Part shown: positions 45,220 to 54,810 of the stretch, piece after piece
How the letters are laid out: each line of letters opens with the position of its first letter
Numbering within the stretch: the stretch's first letter is position 1
NCBI RefSeq assembly: GCF_000320365.1
Contig: NZ_ANIN01000001.1
Coordinates: forward strand, 992,001-1,056,000
Source: Moraxella macacae 0408225
GTDB taxonomy: Bacteria; Pseudomonadota; Gammaproteobacteria; Pseudomonadales; Moraxellaceae
Reading direction: 5' to 3'
Length of the DNA: 64,000 nucleotides
The notes under the pieces: generated by a model
What the model was told of the DNA's origin: nothing
The model's input: the letters and a program-made list of their open reading frames with translations, nothing else
Database searches by the model: none
Made by a program: the position numbers and the translations under genes

Positions 45220-45852
45220 ATGGCAACCAGAATTACCAACAAAAAATTGTCTAAAAGCAGTCGTGCGTGGATAAAAGAACACTTAGATGACCATTATGTA
45301 AAATTGGCTCATCGTGATGGCTATCGAGCAAGGGCGGCGTATAAGTTATTGGAAATTAACGATAAATTACAACTTATCAAAAAAGGTATGACAGTGGTAG
45401 ATTTGGGATCTGCTCCTGGCAGTTGGTCGCAAGTGGCAGGCAAGATCGTAGGTGAAAGTGGCAAATTGATTGCATCGGATATTTTGCCAATGGACACCCT
45501 TGAAAATGTAACCTTTATTCAAGGTGATTTTCGCAAGCAAGAAATTTTTGATAAAATCATGACAGAAGTGGCAGGCAAAAAGGTGAATATTGTATTGTCG
45601 GATATGGCACCAAACACCTCAGGTTTTGCAGCTGTGGATCAGCCACGCATGATTTATTTGTGTGAATTGGCAGTGGATTTTGCCAGCCAAGTGTTAGATG
45701 AGGGCGGTTCGTTGATTGTCAAAGTGTTTCAGGGAGAAGGTTCAGATGCGTTGCGCAAACAAATGCAACAAACCTTTCGTAAAGTTCGCAGTATCAAGCC
45801 TGCAGCATCACGAGCCAGATCAAAAGAAATGTATTGGGTGGCGACGATGTAA
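45220..45852 (+). CDS. rlmE: 23S rRNA 2'-O-ribose U2552 methyltransferase
   Basis: RlmE (FtsJ/RrmJ) methylates U2552 in the A loop of the large subunit. It has 210 residues from ATG 45220, preceded by AAGGCGAG. The longer frame from 45163 is not supported. The SAM loop is VVDLGSAPGSWSQVA (about 56-70). The K-D-K-E tetrad is present: Lys in RARAAYKL, Asp in LSDMAP, Lys in VKVFQGEG and Glu in SKEMYWV. It stands upstream of ftsH as in E. coli, but with 309 bases between, including a repeat-rich promoter, so ftsH is also transcribed separately. Confidence 0.95.
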   Translation: MATRITNKKLSKSSRAWIKEHLDDHYVKLAHRDGYRARAAYKLLEINDKLQLIKKGMTVVDLGSAPGSWSQVAGKIVGESGKLIASDILPMDTLENVTFIQGDFRKQEIFDKIMTEVAGKKVNIVLSDMAPNTSGFAAVDQPRMIYLCELAVDFASQVLDEGGSLIVKVFQGEGSDALRKQMQQTFRKVRSIKPAASRARSKEMYWVATM

Positions 45853-46161
45853 ATGTGTGTGAATTTGGACAATCATGGTTACCATTTTATAACAGTTTTT
45901 TACCTTGATAAATTGAGTAAAAATCCTTATATCGTGCTATATTATATTTTTTATATGGGATTTTCATATATAATGTGTGTGTTTTGTTGCGTAAGTACTG
46001 TATCGTAAATATTATATAGTAAACACTATATCGTAAATATTATATACGTAAATATTATATAATAGACTACCAATAACCAAATTTACAAAAACCAAATTTA
46101 CAAACAAGCATTTATAATTTTAAAGTATTTATAATTTTACAAAATCAATAGGACAAACAAC
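45853..46161 (+). promoter_or_regulatory. ftsH upstream region with three 15-bp repeats
   Basis: A gene-free spacer. CGTAAATATTATATA is perfectly repeated at 46004-46018, 46032-46046 and 46047-46061. The last copy runs into TATAAT (46058-46063), a good -10 candidate about 100 bases before the ftsH start. A second TATAAT (about 45968-45973) lies upstream. No heat-shock sigma-32 type promoter was recognised. Confidence 0.55.
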
Positions 46162-48069
46162 GTGAGCGACATGGTAAAAAATACCTTATTATGGTTGGTG
46201 GTGATTTTTGTGTTGGTTGCTGTTTTTAGCAATTTTGACACTAAAAACGAACCTGATAAGCTCCATTATTCCCAATTTGTTACCCAAGTGAGTGGTGATA
46301 ACATAAAAAGTGTCAAAATTGACGGCGAATACATCACGGGTAAAACCAAAAGCGGAGCAGATTTTGAAACGGTACGCCCTGCGGTTACGGATACCGAGCT
46401 TATGCCAAATTTGATTAAGCATAAAGTAGAAGTACAAGGAACCAGTCCTGAACGTCAAGGCGTGATAATGCAATTATTGATTGCCAGTTTTCCTGTGTTG
46501 TTAATTATTGGACTGTTTTTGTTTATCATGCGCAACATGGGCGGTAGTGGTTCTGGTGGCGGAGGGCGTGGTTTTGGTCCAATGGGTTTTGGTAAATCTA
46601 AAGCCAAAATGTTAACCGAAGATCAAGTGAAAGTTACTTTTGCTGATGTGGCGGGGGTTGAAGAGTCCAAGCAAGAAGTTGCCGAAATTGTAGATTTTTT
46701 GCGCGATCCAGAAAAATTTACCAAACTCGGTGCCAGTATTCCTCGCGGTGTGTTGATGGTAGGGCCACCTGGTACAGGTAAAACTTTGCTTGCCAAAGCG
46801 ATCGCAGGCGAGGCAAAAGTACCGTTTTTTAGCATTTCTGGTTCGGATTTTGTTGAGATGTTTGTTGGTGTTGGTGCAAGCCGTGTGCGTGATATGTTTG
46901 AACAAGCCAAAAAAAATTCTCCTTGTATTATTTTTATTGATGAGATTGATGCTGTTGGGCGTCATCGTGGTAGCGGTATGGGCGGTGGCCATGATGAACG
47001 TGAACAAACTTTAAACCAGTTGTTGGTCGAGATGGACGGTTTTGAAGGCAACGAAGGGGTGATTGTGATTGCTGCAACCAACCGTGCTGATGTGTTGGAT
47101 AAGGCGTTATTAAGACCTGGGCGTTTTGATCGTCAAGTATCGGTAGGTTTGCCTGATATTAAAGGGCGTGAGCAAATTTTGCGTGTGCATTTGAAAAAAT
47201 TGCCATCGACCACCAGTGTGGACATTCGTACTTTGGCAAGAGGTACGCCGGGTTTTAGTGGGGCACAACTTGCCAATTTGGTGAATGAAGCGGCGTTGTT
47301 TGCTGCTCGTCATAATAAAGCCAGTGTGGATATGAATGATTTTGAAGAGGCTAAAGACAAACTTTACATGGGGCCTGAACGTAAATCTATGGTGCTTAGA
47401 GAAGAGGAACGTCGTGCCACTGCTTATCATGAAGCAGGCCATGCTTTGGTTGCTGAAATGTTGCCAAATACCGATCCTGTGCATAAAGTTACGATTATGC
47501 CTCGTGGGTGGGCATTGGGCGTAACTTGGCAGTTGCCTGAACAAGATGCAATTAGCAAATATAAAGATGGCATGTTGAATGAAATTTCGATTTTATTTGG
47601 TGGGCGTATTGCCGAAGAAGTGTTTATTAATCAACAGTCAACAGGGGCATCGAACGATTTTGAACGTGCTACCAAAATGGCTCGTGCTATGGTAACAAAA
47701 TACGGTATGTCGGATAAAATGGGGGTCATGGTTTATGAAGATGACGATCAATCAGGCTATATGCCAATGCGTACCATTTCCGAGGCAACCCAACAAAAAG
47801 TAGACGAAGAAGTTCGCAACATTTTGGAGACACAGTATAAAATTGCTCGTGAATTGATTGAGGCTAATCACGATAAAATGCACGCTATGGTAGATGCACT
47901 TATGAAATGGGAAACCATTGATCGCGATCAACTCCAAGACATTATGGCGGGTTTACCACCACGAGAACCAAAAAATTACCAAGATGTCGTTACTGTTGAT
48001 TTTAGCAAACCACAAGAGCAAGCCGATCAAAAAAATCCAAACTTGCCACCGCCAATACCAACGGCGTAA
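46162..48069 (+). CDS. ftsH: ATP-dependent zinc metalloprotease FtsH
   Basis: FtsH is the membrane-bound hexameric AAA+ protease that degrades unassembled membrane proteins, LpxC and other regulators. The start is GTG 46162 with ATAGGAC upstream; the MSDMVKN beginning matches the E. coli N-terminus, and an ATG three codons on is the alternative. Two spans (about residues 5-23 and 105-125) flank the periplasmic part. Walker A is GPPGTGKT (about 200), Walker B is [11 protein letters not shown], the SRH segment contains RPGRFDRQ, and the zinc site is HEAGHAL (about 427). At 635 residues the tail is short and Pro/Gln-rich. A perfect terminator follows. Confidence 0.97.
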   Translation: MSDMVKNTLLWLVVIFVLVAVFSNFDTKNEPDKLHYSQFVTQVSGDNIKSVKIDGEYITGKTKSGADFETVRPAVTDTELMPNLIKHKVEVQGTSPERQGVIMQLLIASFPVLLIIGLFLFIMRNMGGSGSGGGGRGFGPMGFGKSKAKMLTEDQVKVTFADVAGVEESKQEVAEIVDFLRDPEKFTKLGASIPRGVLMVGPPGTGKTLLAKAIAGEAKVPFFSISGSDFVEMFVGVGASRVRDMFEQAKKNSPCIIFIDEIDAVGRHRGSGMGGGHDEREQTLNQLLVEMDGFEGNEGVIVIAATNRADVLDKALLRPGRFDRQVSVGLPDIKGREQILRVHLKKLPSTTSVDIRTLARGTPGFSGAQLANLVNEAALFAARHNKASVDMNDFEEAKDKLYMGPERKSMVLREEERRATAYHEAGHALVAEMLPNTDPVHKVTIMPRGWALGVTWQLPEQDAISKYKDGMLNEISILFGGRIAEEVFINQQSTGASNDFERATKMARAMVTKYGMSDKMGVMVYEDDDQSGYMPMRTISEATQQKVDEEVRNILETQYKIARELIEANHDKMHAMVDALMKWETIDRDQLQDIMAGLPPREPKNYQDVVTVDFSKPQEQADQKNPNLPPPIPTA

Positions 48070-48103
48070 CTTTTGGTATAACTTTGACACAATTTTTGAC
48101 ACA

Positions 48104-48137
48104 ATTGTCAAACATAAAAAATTGTCAAACATAAAAA
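48104..48137. repeat. Perfect 17-bp tandem duplication after ftsH
   Basis: ATTGTCAAACATAAAAA is at 48104-48120 and again at 48121-48137, between the ftsH stop and its terminator. Confidence 0.97.
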
Positions 48138-48141
48138 CTAC

Positions 48142-48175
48142 AATCCCTTAATGCAAAAAGTTAAGGGATTTTTTT
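48142..48175 (+). terminator. Intrinsic terminator after ftsH
   Basis: AATCCCTTAA and TTAAGGGATT form a perfect ten-bp stem around TGCAAAAAG, followed by a T run. Confidence 0.9.
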
Positions 48176-48183
48176 GGTAAAAT

Positions 48184-48192
48184 TGTTATAAT
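48184..48192 (+). promoter_or_regulatory. Extended -10 promoter of folP
   Basis: TGTTATAAT is a consensus extended -10 (TGnTATAAT), placed just after the ftsH terminator and 35 bases before the folP ATG. No good -35 is seen, as is usual for extended -10 promoters. Confidence 0.6.
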
Positions 48193-48226
48193 GAAATTTT
48201 GCTGTACAATAATTTTTGGAACAATC

Positions 48227-49093
48227 ATGCAACTTGTTAAAATTCCTAATTTTTTAATTACTTATCACAATCAAACTTTGGATCTGTCAAAACCGCATAT
48301 TATGGGAATTTTAAACGTAACGCCCGATTCATTTTCTGACGGCGGTAAGCATAATACTTTGGACGCTGCTTTATATCATGCTGAACGCATGATAGCTGAG
48401 GGTGCAAGGATTATTGATGTGGGAGGTGAGAGTACGCGTCCCAATGCAAGTGTGGTGAGTGAAAATGAAGAGCTGGATAGAGTGGTTGCTGTAGTAGAAA
48501 AAATCCGCCAAAATAGTGATGACGATGTTTGGATTTCGGTGGATACCAGTTCGCCTAAGGTTATCAAGGCTTGTTGTGATGTTGGAGCTGGGATTTGGAA
48601 TGATGTGCGCGCCTTGGTGCGTCCACAGGCTCTTAAAATGGCAAGTGAGTTACAAATTCCGGTTATACTTATGCACAATCGCGGTGAACCTACTACCATG
48701 AATGATTTGGCAAATTATGAAGATGTACTTAACGATGTTTGTCAAGAATTACAAAAACGCATTGATAGCGTGGTAGCAGGTGGGGTAAAGCGTGAAAATC
48801 TTATCCTTGATGTTGGTTTTGGTTTTGCTAAAAATTATCAGCAAAATATTGCTTGGCTTCATAAGTTTTATCGGTTGCATAAATTTGGCTTGCCTGTTAT
48901 GGTGGCATTATCGCGCAAGCGTTTTATCGGTGAAATGCTCAAAAATGCAAACCTTGAACATGATATCAATCATCGTGATATGGCAAGTGCTGTTGCAGGG
49001 TTGGTTGCGGTGCAACAAGGCGCGTGTATTGTGCGTACGCATGATGTAAAAATGATGAAACAGGCATTGGCGGTATGGCAAACGGTTAATTAA
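48227..49093 (+). CDS. folP: Dihydropteroate synthase
   Basis: This TIM-barrel enzyme condenses p-aminobenzoate with 6-hydroxymethyl-dihydropterin diphosphate in folate synthesis, and is the sulfonamide target. It has 288 residues from ATG 48227. The signature MGILNVTPDSFSDGG (about residues 25-39) and the second motif GARIIDVGGESTRP (about 57-70) are intact, with ALSRKRFIG holding the catalytic Lys/Arg region. The longer frame from 48191 overlaps the promoter and is rejected. Its place after ftsH is standard; the following glmM is absent, replaced by an opposed antiporter. Confidence 0.95.
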   Translation: MQLVKIPNFLITYHNQTLDLSKPHIMGILNVTPDSFSDGGKHNTLDAALYHAERMIAEGARIIDVGGESTRPNASVVSENEELDRVVAVVEKIRQNSDDDVWISVDTSSPKVIKACCDVGAGIWNDVRALVRPQALKMASELQIPVILMHNRGEPTTMNDLANYEDVLNDVCQELQKRIDSVVAGGVKRENLILDVGFGFAKNYQQNIAWLHKFYRLHKFGLPVMVALSRKRFIGEMLKNANLEHDINHRDMASAVAGLVAVQQGACIVRTHDVKMMKQALAVWQTVN

Positions 49094-49122
49094 CTGTTTT
49101 AAGCTTATTTTTTAGCCTATTT

Positions 49123-50850
49123 TTAAGTTTTTTTCACGCCAACGGCGGTGATCTGCCCCCAATTATCCACATGACGCACCACCAATTTGATGTTTTTTGT
49201 CAAATCAATGCTATCACCTATGACAAGGTTGCTTGTGTTTTGGTGTTCAATGTATTCCAGTACGGTTTTTTGATGATTGTCAGCTTCAATTTCATCTAAT
49301 TCTAACAGTGGCAAATTGCACAAACGAATGTGAGGGGAAACAATCCAACTGCCAAAAAACTCACTGTCTTGGCGTTCTTTTATCATATTATCACCAAAAA
49401 TATGCGACAAGGCATCGGCATGATCGCCACGCACAGCAAACCATACGCTATCACCGATTTGTAGGCGAATGTTGGCGTTAAGTGTTGTCAGTTTGCCACG
49501 TCGCACAAAAGCAAACAAACGCACTTCATTGGCATCAATTGCATGGGCAATGGTTTCAGGGTGTTGGTTAATGGCAAAGGAGTGTTTTACCACTTCAAAC
49601 TCAAAAATCCGAATACTGGCATGATCGTTTAACCAAATCCGATATTCTCCTTTAGGCTTGGCTTCATCGGGCAATAGTACTTTTAAGCGTTTGGCAAAAA
49701 AGGGCAAACTGGATCCTTGCACCAATAGCGACAATACCACCACCGCAAAAGTAATATCAAACAACAAAATAGACTGTTCAACGCCCATCATGACAGGAAT
49801 AATTGCAAGGGTAACAGGCACAGCCCCACGCAGACCGACCCACGAAATAAACATCAATTCATTTTTCTTAAATCCAAACGGCAAAAGCCCAGTTACCACC
49901 GCAATTGGACGCGCCACCAACACCAAAAATACCGTTACCGCAAGACCATAATGCCACACTTTTAGCACATCTGTTGGCGTAACGAGCATGCCAAGCATGA
50001 CAAATAAAGTGGCTTGGCTAAGCCATGCAATGCCGTCCATGACATTTAGCACATGATTTGTTGCACGGCTTTGATAATTGCCAACCAACACTCCTGCCAA
50101 ATACACAGTCAAAAATCCGCTACCGCCCATGATATTGGTAAACGCAAACAACCCCAAACCGCCAGACATGATTAATAATGCATACATAGCATCAGCAAGC
50201 TGAACCTTACTAAGCATTTTTGTCAATAAAAAACCGCCCAAATAACCCAAAATTAACCCCAAGCCGAGTTGTTTTACCAATAACCAAACAAATGAAACCA
50301 AAGTTTGGTTGTTAGGATCGAGATTTAGTGCAATAAACGCGGTTACCAATAAAATTGCCATCGGGTCATTTGCCCCGGACTCAATTTCTAAAGTGGATTG
50401 CACTCGTTCATTTAGGCTGACACCGCCGTTGCGTAACAGCGAAAACACCGCCCCTGCATCGGTTGATCCGACGATAGCGGCCATTAACATAGCTAAACGC
50501 CAATCAAGGTTTAACAACCAACTAACAAACAAACCTAAGCAAAATACAGTTACCAACACGCCCCATGTTGCCATAACGCTTGCAGGTTTTAATGCCACGC
50601 GAAACGTAGCAATGGAGGTGCGTAATCCGCCATCAAGCAAAATCAAGGCCAATGCCAATTGAGCGATAATATTTGCAAGGCCAAACGATGAAAATTCTAA
50701 GCCCAAAATACCATCTTCACCGACCAAAATACCAATTGCCAAAAACCCCAACAACAAAGGCATGCCAATCCGAGCGGAAATGGAACTTGCCAAAACGCTA
50801 AAAAACAACAACAAAGCACAAAATAAGAAAAAAACGTTAATCAATTCCAT
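49123..50850 (-). CDS. Potassium/proton antiporter, CvrA/NhaP2 type
   Basis: A 575-residue inner-membrane antiporter of the CPA1 family with about twelve spans, then a cytoplasmic tail holding a TrkA-C-like domain (about residues 400-480, ending FAVRGDHADALSHIFG) and a further regulatory segment. ESGANDPMAILL (about 157-168) carries the ion-binding Asp, and VGSTDAGAVFSLLR (about 126-139) carries the TD pair. This architecture is that of CvrA/NhaP2, which removes K+ at low osmolarity. It is distinct from the tail-less CPA1 protein at 14431-15936. The gene is convergent with folP, 29 bases apart. Confidence 0.88.
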   Translation of the reverse strand: MELINVFFLFCALLLFFSVLASSISARIGMPLLLGFLAIGILVGEDGILGLEFSSFGLANIIAQLALALILLDGGLRTSIATFRVALKPASVMATWGVLVTVFCLGLFVSWLLNLDWRLAMLMAAIVGSTDAGAVFSLLRNGGVSLNERVQSTLEIESGANDPMAILLVTAFIALNLDPNNQTLVSFVWLLVKQLGLGLILGYLGGFLLTKMLSKVQLADAMYALLIMSGGLGLFAFTNIMGGSGFLTVYLAGVLVGNYQSRATNHVLNVMDGIAWLSQATLFVMLGMLVTPTDVLKVWHYGLAVTVFLVLVARPIAVVTGLLPFGFKKNELMFISWVGLRGAVPVTLAIIPVMMGVEQSILLFDITFAVVVLSLLVQGSSLPFFAKRLKVLLPDEAKPKGEYRIWLNDHASIRIFEFEVVKHSFAINQHPETIAHAIDANEVRLFAFVRRGKLTTLNANIRLQIGDSVWFAVRGDHADALSHIFGDNMIKERQDSEFFGSWIVSPHIRLCNLPLLELDEIEADNHQKTVLEYIEHQNTSNLVIGDSIDLTKNIKLVVRHVDNWGQITAVGVKKT

Positions 50851-51162
50851 AAAATTTATCTTAAAAAATCTTCTTAAAAAAACTAATCATAATATCAAAT
50901 ATAATATCAATAAAGAAACATAAGTAATAAAAAACATAGGTAATAAACATAAGTGTAAAGCACATTGATGAAAAAGGCAAAGATAAATTAAAAAGATAAA
51001 TTAAGAATTTGATTAAAATTTAAGTGGCCTTGGTATTTGAAAAACGATACAATAAAACTACACAATATCAGCAAAATTTTGTTATGATTTATTTTACTAT
51101 TTTATATTGTTGTTTATTTTGCAATACAATAAACTTGTAATACAATAAAAAAGGAGATGAAT
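50851..51162. other. AT-rich spacer with many short repeats
   Basis: No gene is seen. Decayed short repeats are frequent: AATATCAAATAT (about 50890), AACATAA/AATAAACATAAG (about 50917-50955), AAAAGATAAATTA (about 50984-51004) and CAATACAATAAA (about 51122). A strong AAGGAG at 51151-51156 belongs to the next gene. Confidence 0.6.
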
Positions 51163-51471
51163 ATGACAAATCAAGCCAAAACCAATCAACCGACCAAAGC
51201 CGTTGTGGTAGAAGATAGTGTTACGCACCAAGCAGGCGACGGCGTTACTGCTCACCGTCCAAGTGCACTAGAAACGCCTGATATTTTTGATAACGAAGCC
51301 CAAGCGGTGGTGAAAGAACAAACCGTTAATGATGAAGAGCTGATTGATGAAACCGCTGTTCGGATCAGTGATAATACCGCAGAACGCTTGACCGAGGACG
51401 TGCGTGGCGATGTCAAAGTTGTGCAAGATGTGGAAACGTTAAGCGATGGTTCGGTGGATATTGCACGTTAA
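51163..51471 (+). CDS. Small acidic hypothetical protein
   Basis: A 102-residue hydrophilic, strongly acidic protein (rich in Val, Asp, Glu and Thr) with no membrane span and no motif I recognise. It is likely disordered. The ribosome site AAGGAG (51151-51156) is among the best in the window and sits six bases before ATG 51163, so it should be well translated. An ATG directly abutting AAGGAG at 51157 is a poorer choice. The DUF441 gene follows 27 bases later. Confidence 0.65.
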   Translation: MTNQAKTNQPTKAVVVEDSVTHQAGDGVTAHRPSALETPDIFDNEAQAVVKEQTVNDEELIDETAVRISDNTAERLTEDVRGDVKVVQDVETLSDGSVDIAR

Positions 51472-51498
51472 TTGCACAGGTTAAATTGACAGTATGCT

Positions 51499-51966
51499 AT
51501 GTTAACTGGTTTAAATATTAATCCCAGCTTAATGATGTTATTAATTTTGTTAAGTTGTGGGATAATTAGCCAAAATAACACAATTATCATTGCTACGGCG
51601 GTGCTGATTATTTTAAGCGTATTGCCAATGAGTAAGCCACTCTTGCTCAATTTGGAAAAATACGGCTTAAATTTTGGGATTTTGATCTTAACCATTGGTG
51701 TACTTGCTCCAATTGCAACAGGAAAAATCAGTTCAGATGGTTTGTTAAAATCTTTTGCCAATTGGCGGTTGTTGTTGGCGGTGTTGGTTGGTGTGTTTGT
51801 TGCATGGCTTGGTGGGCGTGGCGTTAAACTGATGAGTGCCGATCCTGGCGTGGTGGCAGGTTTATTGATTGGTACGGTGCTTGGTGTAACGTTTTTGCGT
51901 GGCGTGCCTGTTGGGCCATTGATAGCGGCGGGGATTTTATCCTTGTTGTATAGTGGCTATAAATAG
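51499..51966 (+). CDS. UPF0756 (YeaL/DUF441) membrane protein
   Basis: A 155-residue inner-membrane protein with about four to five spans. The family pattern is clear ([56 protein letters not shown]). Members are widespread in bacteria and have no established function. The TAG stop lies inside a 13-bp tandem duplication (TAGTGGCTATAA type, 51951-51976), so the stop codon itself is part of a repeat. Confidence 0.88.
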   Translation: MLTGLNINPSLMMLLILLSCGIISQNNTIIIATAVLIILSVLPMSKPLLLNLEKYGLNFGILILTIGVLAPIATGKISSDGLLKSFANWRLLLAVLVGVFVAWLGGRGVKLMSADPGVVAGLLIGTVLGVTFLRGVPVGPLIAAGILSLLYSGYK

Positions 51967-52016
51967 TGGCTATAAGTAAGTTATAAAAAATTAACATAAG
52001 TTATAAAAAATTAACA
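51951..52016. repeat. Two consecutive tandem duplications across a stop codon
   Basis: TAGTGGCTATAA plus A or G is at 51951-51963 and 51964-51976, with the stop TAG at the junction. TAAGTTATAAAAAATTAACA is perfectly duplicated at 51977-51996 and 51997-52016. Confidence 0.97.
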
Positions 52017-52031
52017 AAAGTAGAGACAATT

Positions 52032-52244
52032 ATGAGCGTGAAGACTTTGGTTTTTGGTATTGATGGTATGACTTGTAACGCTTGTGTAAATGGTGTTACC
52101 AAGGCAATTATGGCGGTTGATGGCGTGGTAAGCTGTGAGGTAAGCCTTGATGATGCTTTGGCAACGGTTGGATTTGATGATGAATTAACCAATGAACTTG
52201 CGTTAAAACAAGCAGTGGCAGATGCAGGTTATGAGGTTGATTAA
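52032..52244 (+). CDS. copZ: Copper chaperone-type HMA protein (CopZ-like)
   Basis: A 70-residue single heavy-metal-associated domain with the metal loop MTCNACVNGV (Cys about residues 15 and 18). It would bind Cu(I) and hand it to the P-type ATPase encoded 190 bases downstream. The HMA fold pattern (VVSCEVSLDDALATVGFD, AVADAGYEV) is complete. GAGACAATT precedes the ATG. A terminator separates it from copA, so the two are separate units. No MerR-type CueR regulator is adjacent. Confidence 0.88.
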   Translation: MSVKTLVFGIDGMTCNACVNGVTKAIMAVDGVVSCEVSLDDALATVGFDDELTNELALKQAVADAGYEVD

Positions 52245-52280
52245 TTTGTCGTTTTGTTTGATATTTTGAATGCTTTGGCT

Positions 52281-52314
52281 AAATACTCACCAAATTTTGG
52301 TGGGTATTTTTTTG
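52281..52314 (+). terminator. Terminator after copZ
   Basis: AAATACTCACC pairs with GGTGGGTATTT (one T-G wobble) around AAATTTT, followed by T residues. Confidence 0.8.
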
Positions 52315-52321
52315 CGTTTTT

Positions 52322-52432
52322 TGTTATAATTTACAAGATTTGCTTAATAAAAACCAATTGATAAACACGAATTGACAAATACAAGTCGATAAAAACCAGT
52401 TGATAAAAACAAATTGATAAAAACCAATCATC
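52322..52432 (+). promoter_or_regulatory. copA extended -10 and 14-bp repeat leader
   Basis: TGTTATAAT (52322-52330) is an extended -10. Six consecutive 14-base units fill 52349-52432: AAAAACCAATTGAT, then variants, the last ending directly at the copA ATG. The untranslated leader is thus largely a tandem array with no Shine-Dalgarno sequence. No CueR-type dyad between -35 and -10 was recognised. Confidence 0.7.
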
Positions 52433-54709
52433 ATGAACCAAACCACCATAACACCAAATATGCAGCCAAATATTCAGTCGGTAACCCTAAACATCGATGG
52501 TATGAGTTGTCAAGCCTGTGCTGTTCGTATTGAAAAAGTATTGGGCAAAAAACCCGCCATTATTCAAGCACAGGTGAATTTTGCCAATGAAACCGCCCTG
52601 ATAAAATACGACGAAAATCAGACCAATCCGCAACAAATCAGCGATTGGGTAGAAAAAACTGGCTATCATGCAACGTTTGGGGCAACCAAAGAAGTTTATC
52701 ATGAAAACCCACTAAAACAGTGGCAACTGCTTGGAGTGTGGCTGTGTTTTATACCGTTTTTGGTGGGTATGGGTGGCATGCTTGTTGGACGGCATGATTT
52801 GATGCCACCGGTGCTGGTTCAATTTGTGCTGGCGACCTTGGTGCAGTTTGGGTTTGCATTGCCATTTTATAAAAGTGCGTGGGCGAGTATCCGTGGCGGT
52901 TTGGCAAATATGGACGTGCTTGTGGTGCTTGGTACATTTACTGTTTGGCTTTATTCAACTTATGTTTGGTATTATTTGGGTTTTGTGCAAAATGTGTATT
53001 TTGAGGCGGGCGTGTCGGTGATTGCACTGGTAAAACTTGGCAAATATTTGGAGCATCGCACCAAAAAACACAGTTTAAACAGTTTAAATTTGTTGTTAAC
53101 ATTAACTCCAAACACGGTAAAGGCCAAAAACAACAAGGGTGTTTGGCAAGATAAAACCTTAACCGATGTGCAGATTAACGATGTGTTACTGGCAACTTCA
53201 GGGGTGCGAATTGCAACCGACGGCGTGGTGGTAAGTGGTTCAGGTTGGTGCGATGAAAGTCATTTAACCGGTGAAAGCATACCAATTACCAAGCGTAACC
53301 ATAGCCGAGTGTTGGCAGGGGCGATGGTGCAAGATGGCAGTTTTGAATACCGCGTTACAGCAACAGGTGAGCAAACACGGCTTGGTGATATGATTCAAGC
53401 GTTAAATGACGCTCAAGGCAGTAAGGCGGATATTGCACGGATAGCGGATAAAGTGGCGGGCGTGTTTGTGCCTGTGGTGATAGGGCTTGCTATTGCAACT
53501 TTTGTTGGCAATTTTTGGTATTTTGGCGGTTTTGAGTTGGTGCAGCAATTTGGACTTTATTCAACTTATGTTTATGGTGAAACGTTTCACACAGCGCTTA
53601 TGCGTGCAGTTTCGGTATTGGTCATTGCTTGCCCTTGTGCACTAGGGCTTGCTACGCCCTCGGCGATTATGGCGGGTATGGGTGTGGCGGCACGACATGG
53701 CGTTTGGTTTAAAGATGCCAAAGCTCTTGAAAATGCAGGCATTATTGATACTGTGGTGCTTGATAAAACAGGCACGCTCACCGAGGGCAGGCCTAAAATC
53801 GTTGCACATTATATGGTGGATAATGGTTTAAAATTTGAAGATGTGCTGACTTTAGTGGCAAGTGTGGAACGCCACGCCAATCACCCATTGGCAACAACTT
53901 TGGTTGACGTTGCTGAAAAATTGGCTCAAACCAAAGGCAAGGCTTTGCAGTTTTTGCCAGTAAAATCGGTAAAAAGCATTGCAGGGCAGGGCATTCAAGC
54001 GGTTGTGAGTTTCGATGGTGAAACTGACAGCGTGGTAAAAATTGGTTCATTTGAATTTACCGACATGTGTTTGCCAAAAGAACTGTTGGTAGATACGCAC
54101 AGTGTTTGGCATATTGCCAGTCAAGTAGGCGTAAGTATTGATGGGGTGTCATTGTCTGCATTTGCCTTGGCTGATAGTCTAAAAATTGACAGTGGTGAAA
54201 CCTTGTATAAATTGCAACAAGACGGTTTAAAAGTCATCATTATGAGTGGTGATAAGCAATCGGTGGTGGATTATGTTGCACATGCTATCCACGCCGATGA
54301 AGCTTATGGGGAACTTTCACCGCGTGATAAAGCCAGTAATATCATGGATTTACAAAAAAAAGGAGCAAATGTGGCCATGGTGGGTGATGGGATAAATGAC
54401 GCTCCTGCGATGGCAACAGCAATTGCAAGTTTTGCAGTGGAGCAAGGATCGGACATTGCCAAGCACAATGCTTCCGCAAGGCTTGTTGGTTCATCGTTAA
54501 TTCATGTAAATTATGCAATAAAAATTGCCAAAGCCACGTTACGCAATATCAAACAAAACCTGTTTTTTGCGTTTGTTTATAATTGTTTGGGTATTCCGCT
54601 TGCGATGCTTGGGGTGTTAAATCCGATGATTGCAGCTGCGATGATGGCATTGAGTTCTATTTCGGTGTTGCTGAATGCGTTGCGTTTGACACGGTTTAAT
54701 TTAATGTAA
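52433..54709 (+). CDS. copA: Copper-exporting P1B-type ATPase
   Basis: A 758-residue inner-membrane P-type ATPase that exports Cu(I). One N-terminal HMA domain (DGMSCQACAVRIEK, Cys about 26 and 29) is followed by eight spans. The transmembrane metal site is CPC in IACPCALGLATP (about 400), the phosphorylation site is DKTGTLTEG (about 443), the P1B-specific HP pair is in RHANHPLA, and the hinge is GDGINDAPAM. HMA plus CPC with these motifs fits subgroup 1B-1 (Cu+/Ag+). Translation starts abutting a tandem repeat without a visible ribosome site. A perfect 12-bp duplication (AATGTAAAACAC, 54703-54714 and 54715-54726) spans its stop. Confidence 0.94.
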   Translation: MNQTTITPNMQPNIQSVTLNIDGMSCQACAVRIEKVLGKKPAIIQAQVNFANETALIKYDENQTNPQQISDWVEKTGYHATFGATKEVYHENPLKQWQLLGVWLCFIPFLVGMGGMLVGRHDLMPPVLVQFVLATLVQFGFALPFYKSAWASIRGGLANMDVLVVLGTFTVWLYSTYVWYYLGFVQNVYFEAGVSVIALVKLGKYLEHRTKKHSLNSLNLLLTLTPNTVKAKNNKGVWQDKTLTDVQINDVLLATSGVRIATDGVVVSGSGWCDESHLTGESIPITKRNHSRVLAGAMVQDGSFEYRVTATGEQTRLGDMIQALNDAQGSKADIARIADKVAGVFVPVVIGLAIATFVGNFWYFGGFELVQQFGLYSTYVYGETFHTALMRAVSVLVIACPCALGLATPSAIMAGMGVAARHGVWFKDAKALENAGIIDTVVLDKTGTLTEGRPKIVAHYMVDNGLKFEDVLTLVASVERHANHPLATTLVDVAEKLAQTKGKALQFLPVKSVKSIAGQGIQAVVSFDGETDSVVKIGSFEFTDMCLPKELLVDTHSVWHIASQVGVSIDGVSLSAFALADSLKIDSGETLYKLQQDGLKVIIMSGDKQSVVDYVAHAIHADEAYGELSPRDKASNIMDLQKKGANVAMVGDGINDAPAMATAIASFAVEQGSDIAKHNASARLVGSSLIHVNYAIKIAKATLRNIKQNLFFAFVYNCLGIPLAMLGVLNPMIAAAMMALSSISVLLNALRLTRFNLM

Positions 54710-54810
54710 AACACAATGTAAAACACAAATCATAGCCATACAAACCTTAATATCATACAAACCACAATGACAAGGATCAACTAAAATTTTTGACTGGTAA
54801 GTTCTTAAAT

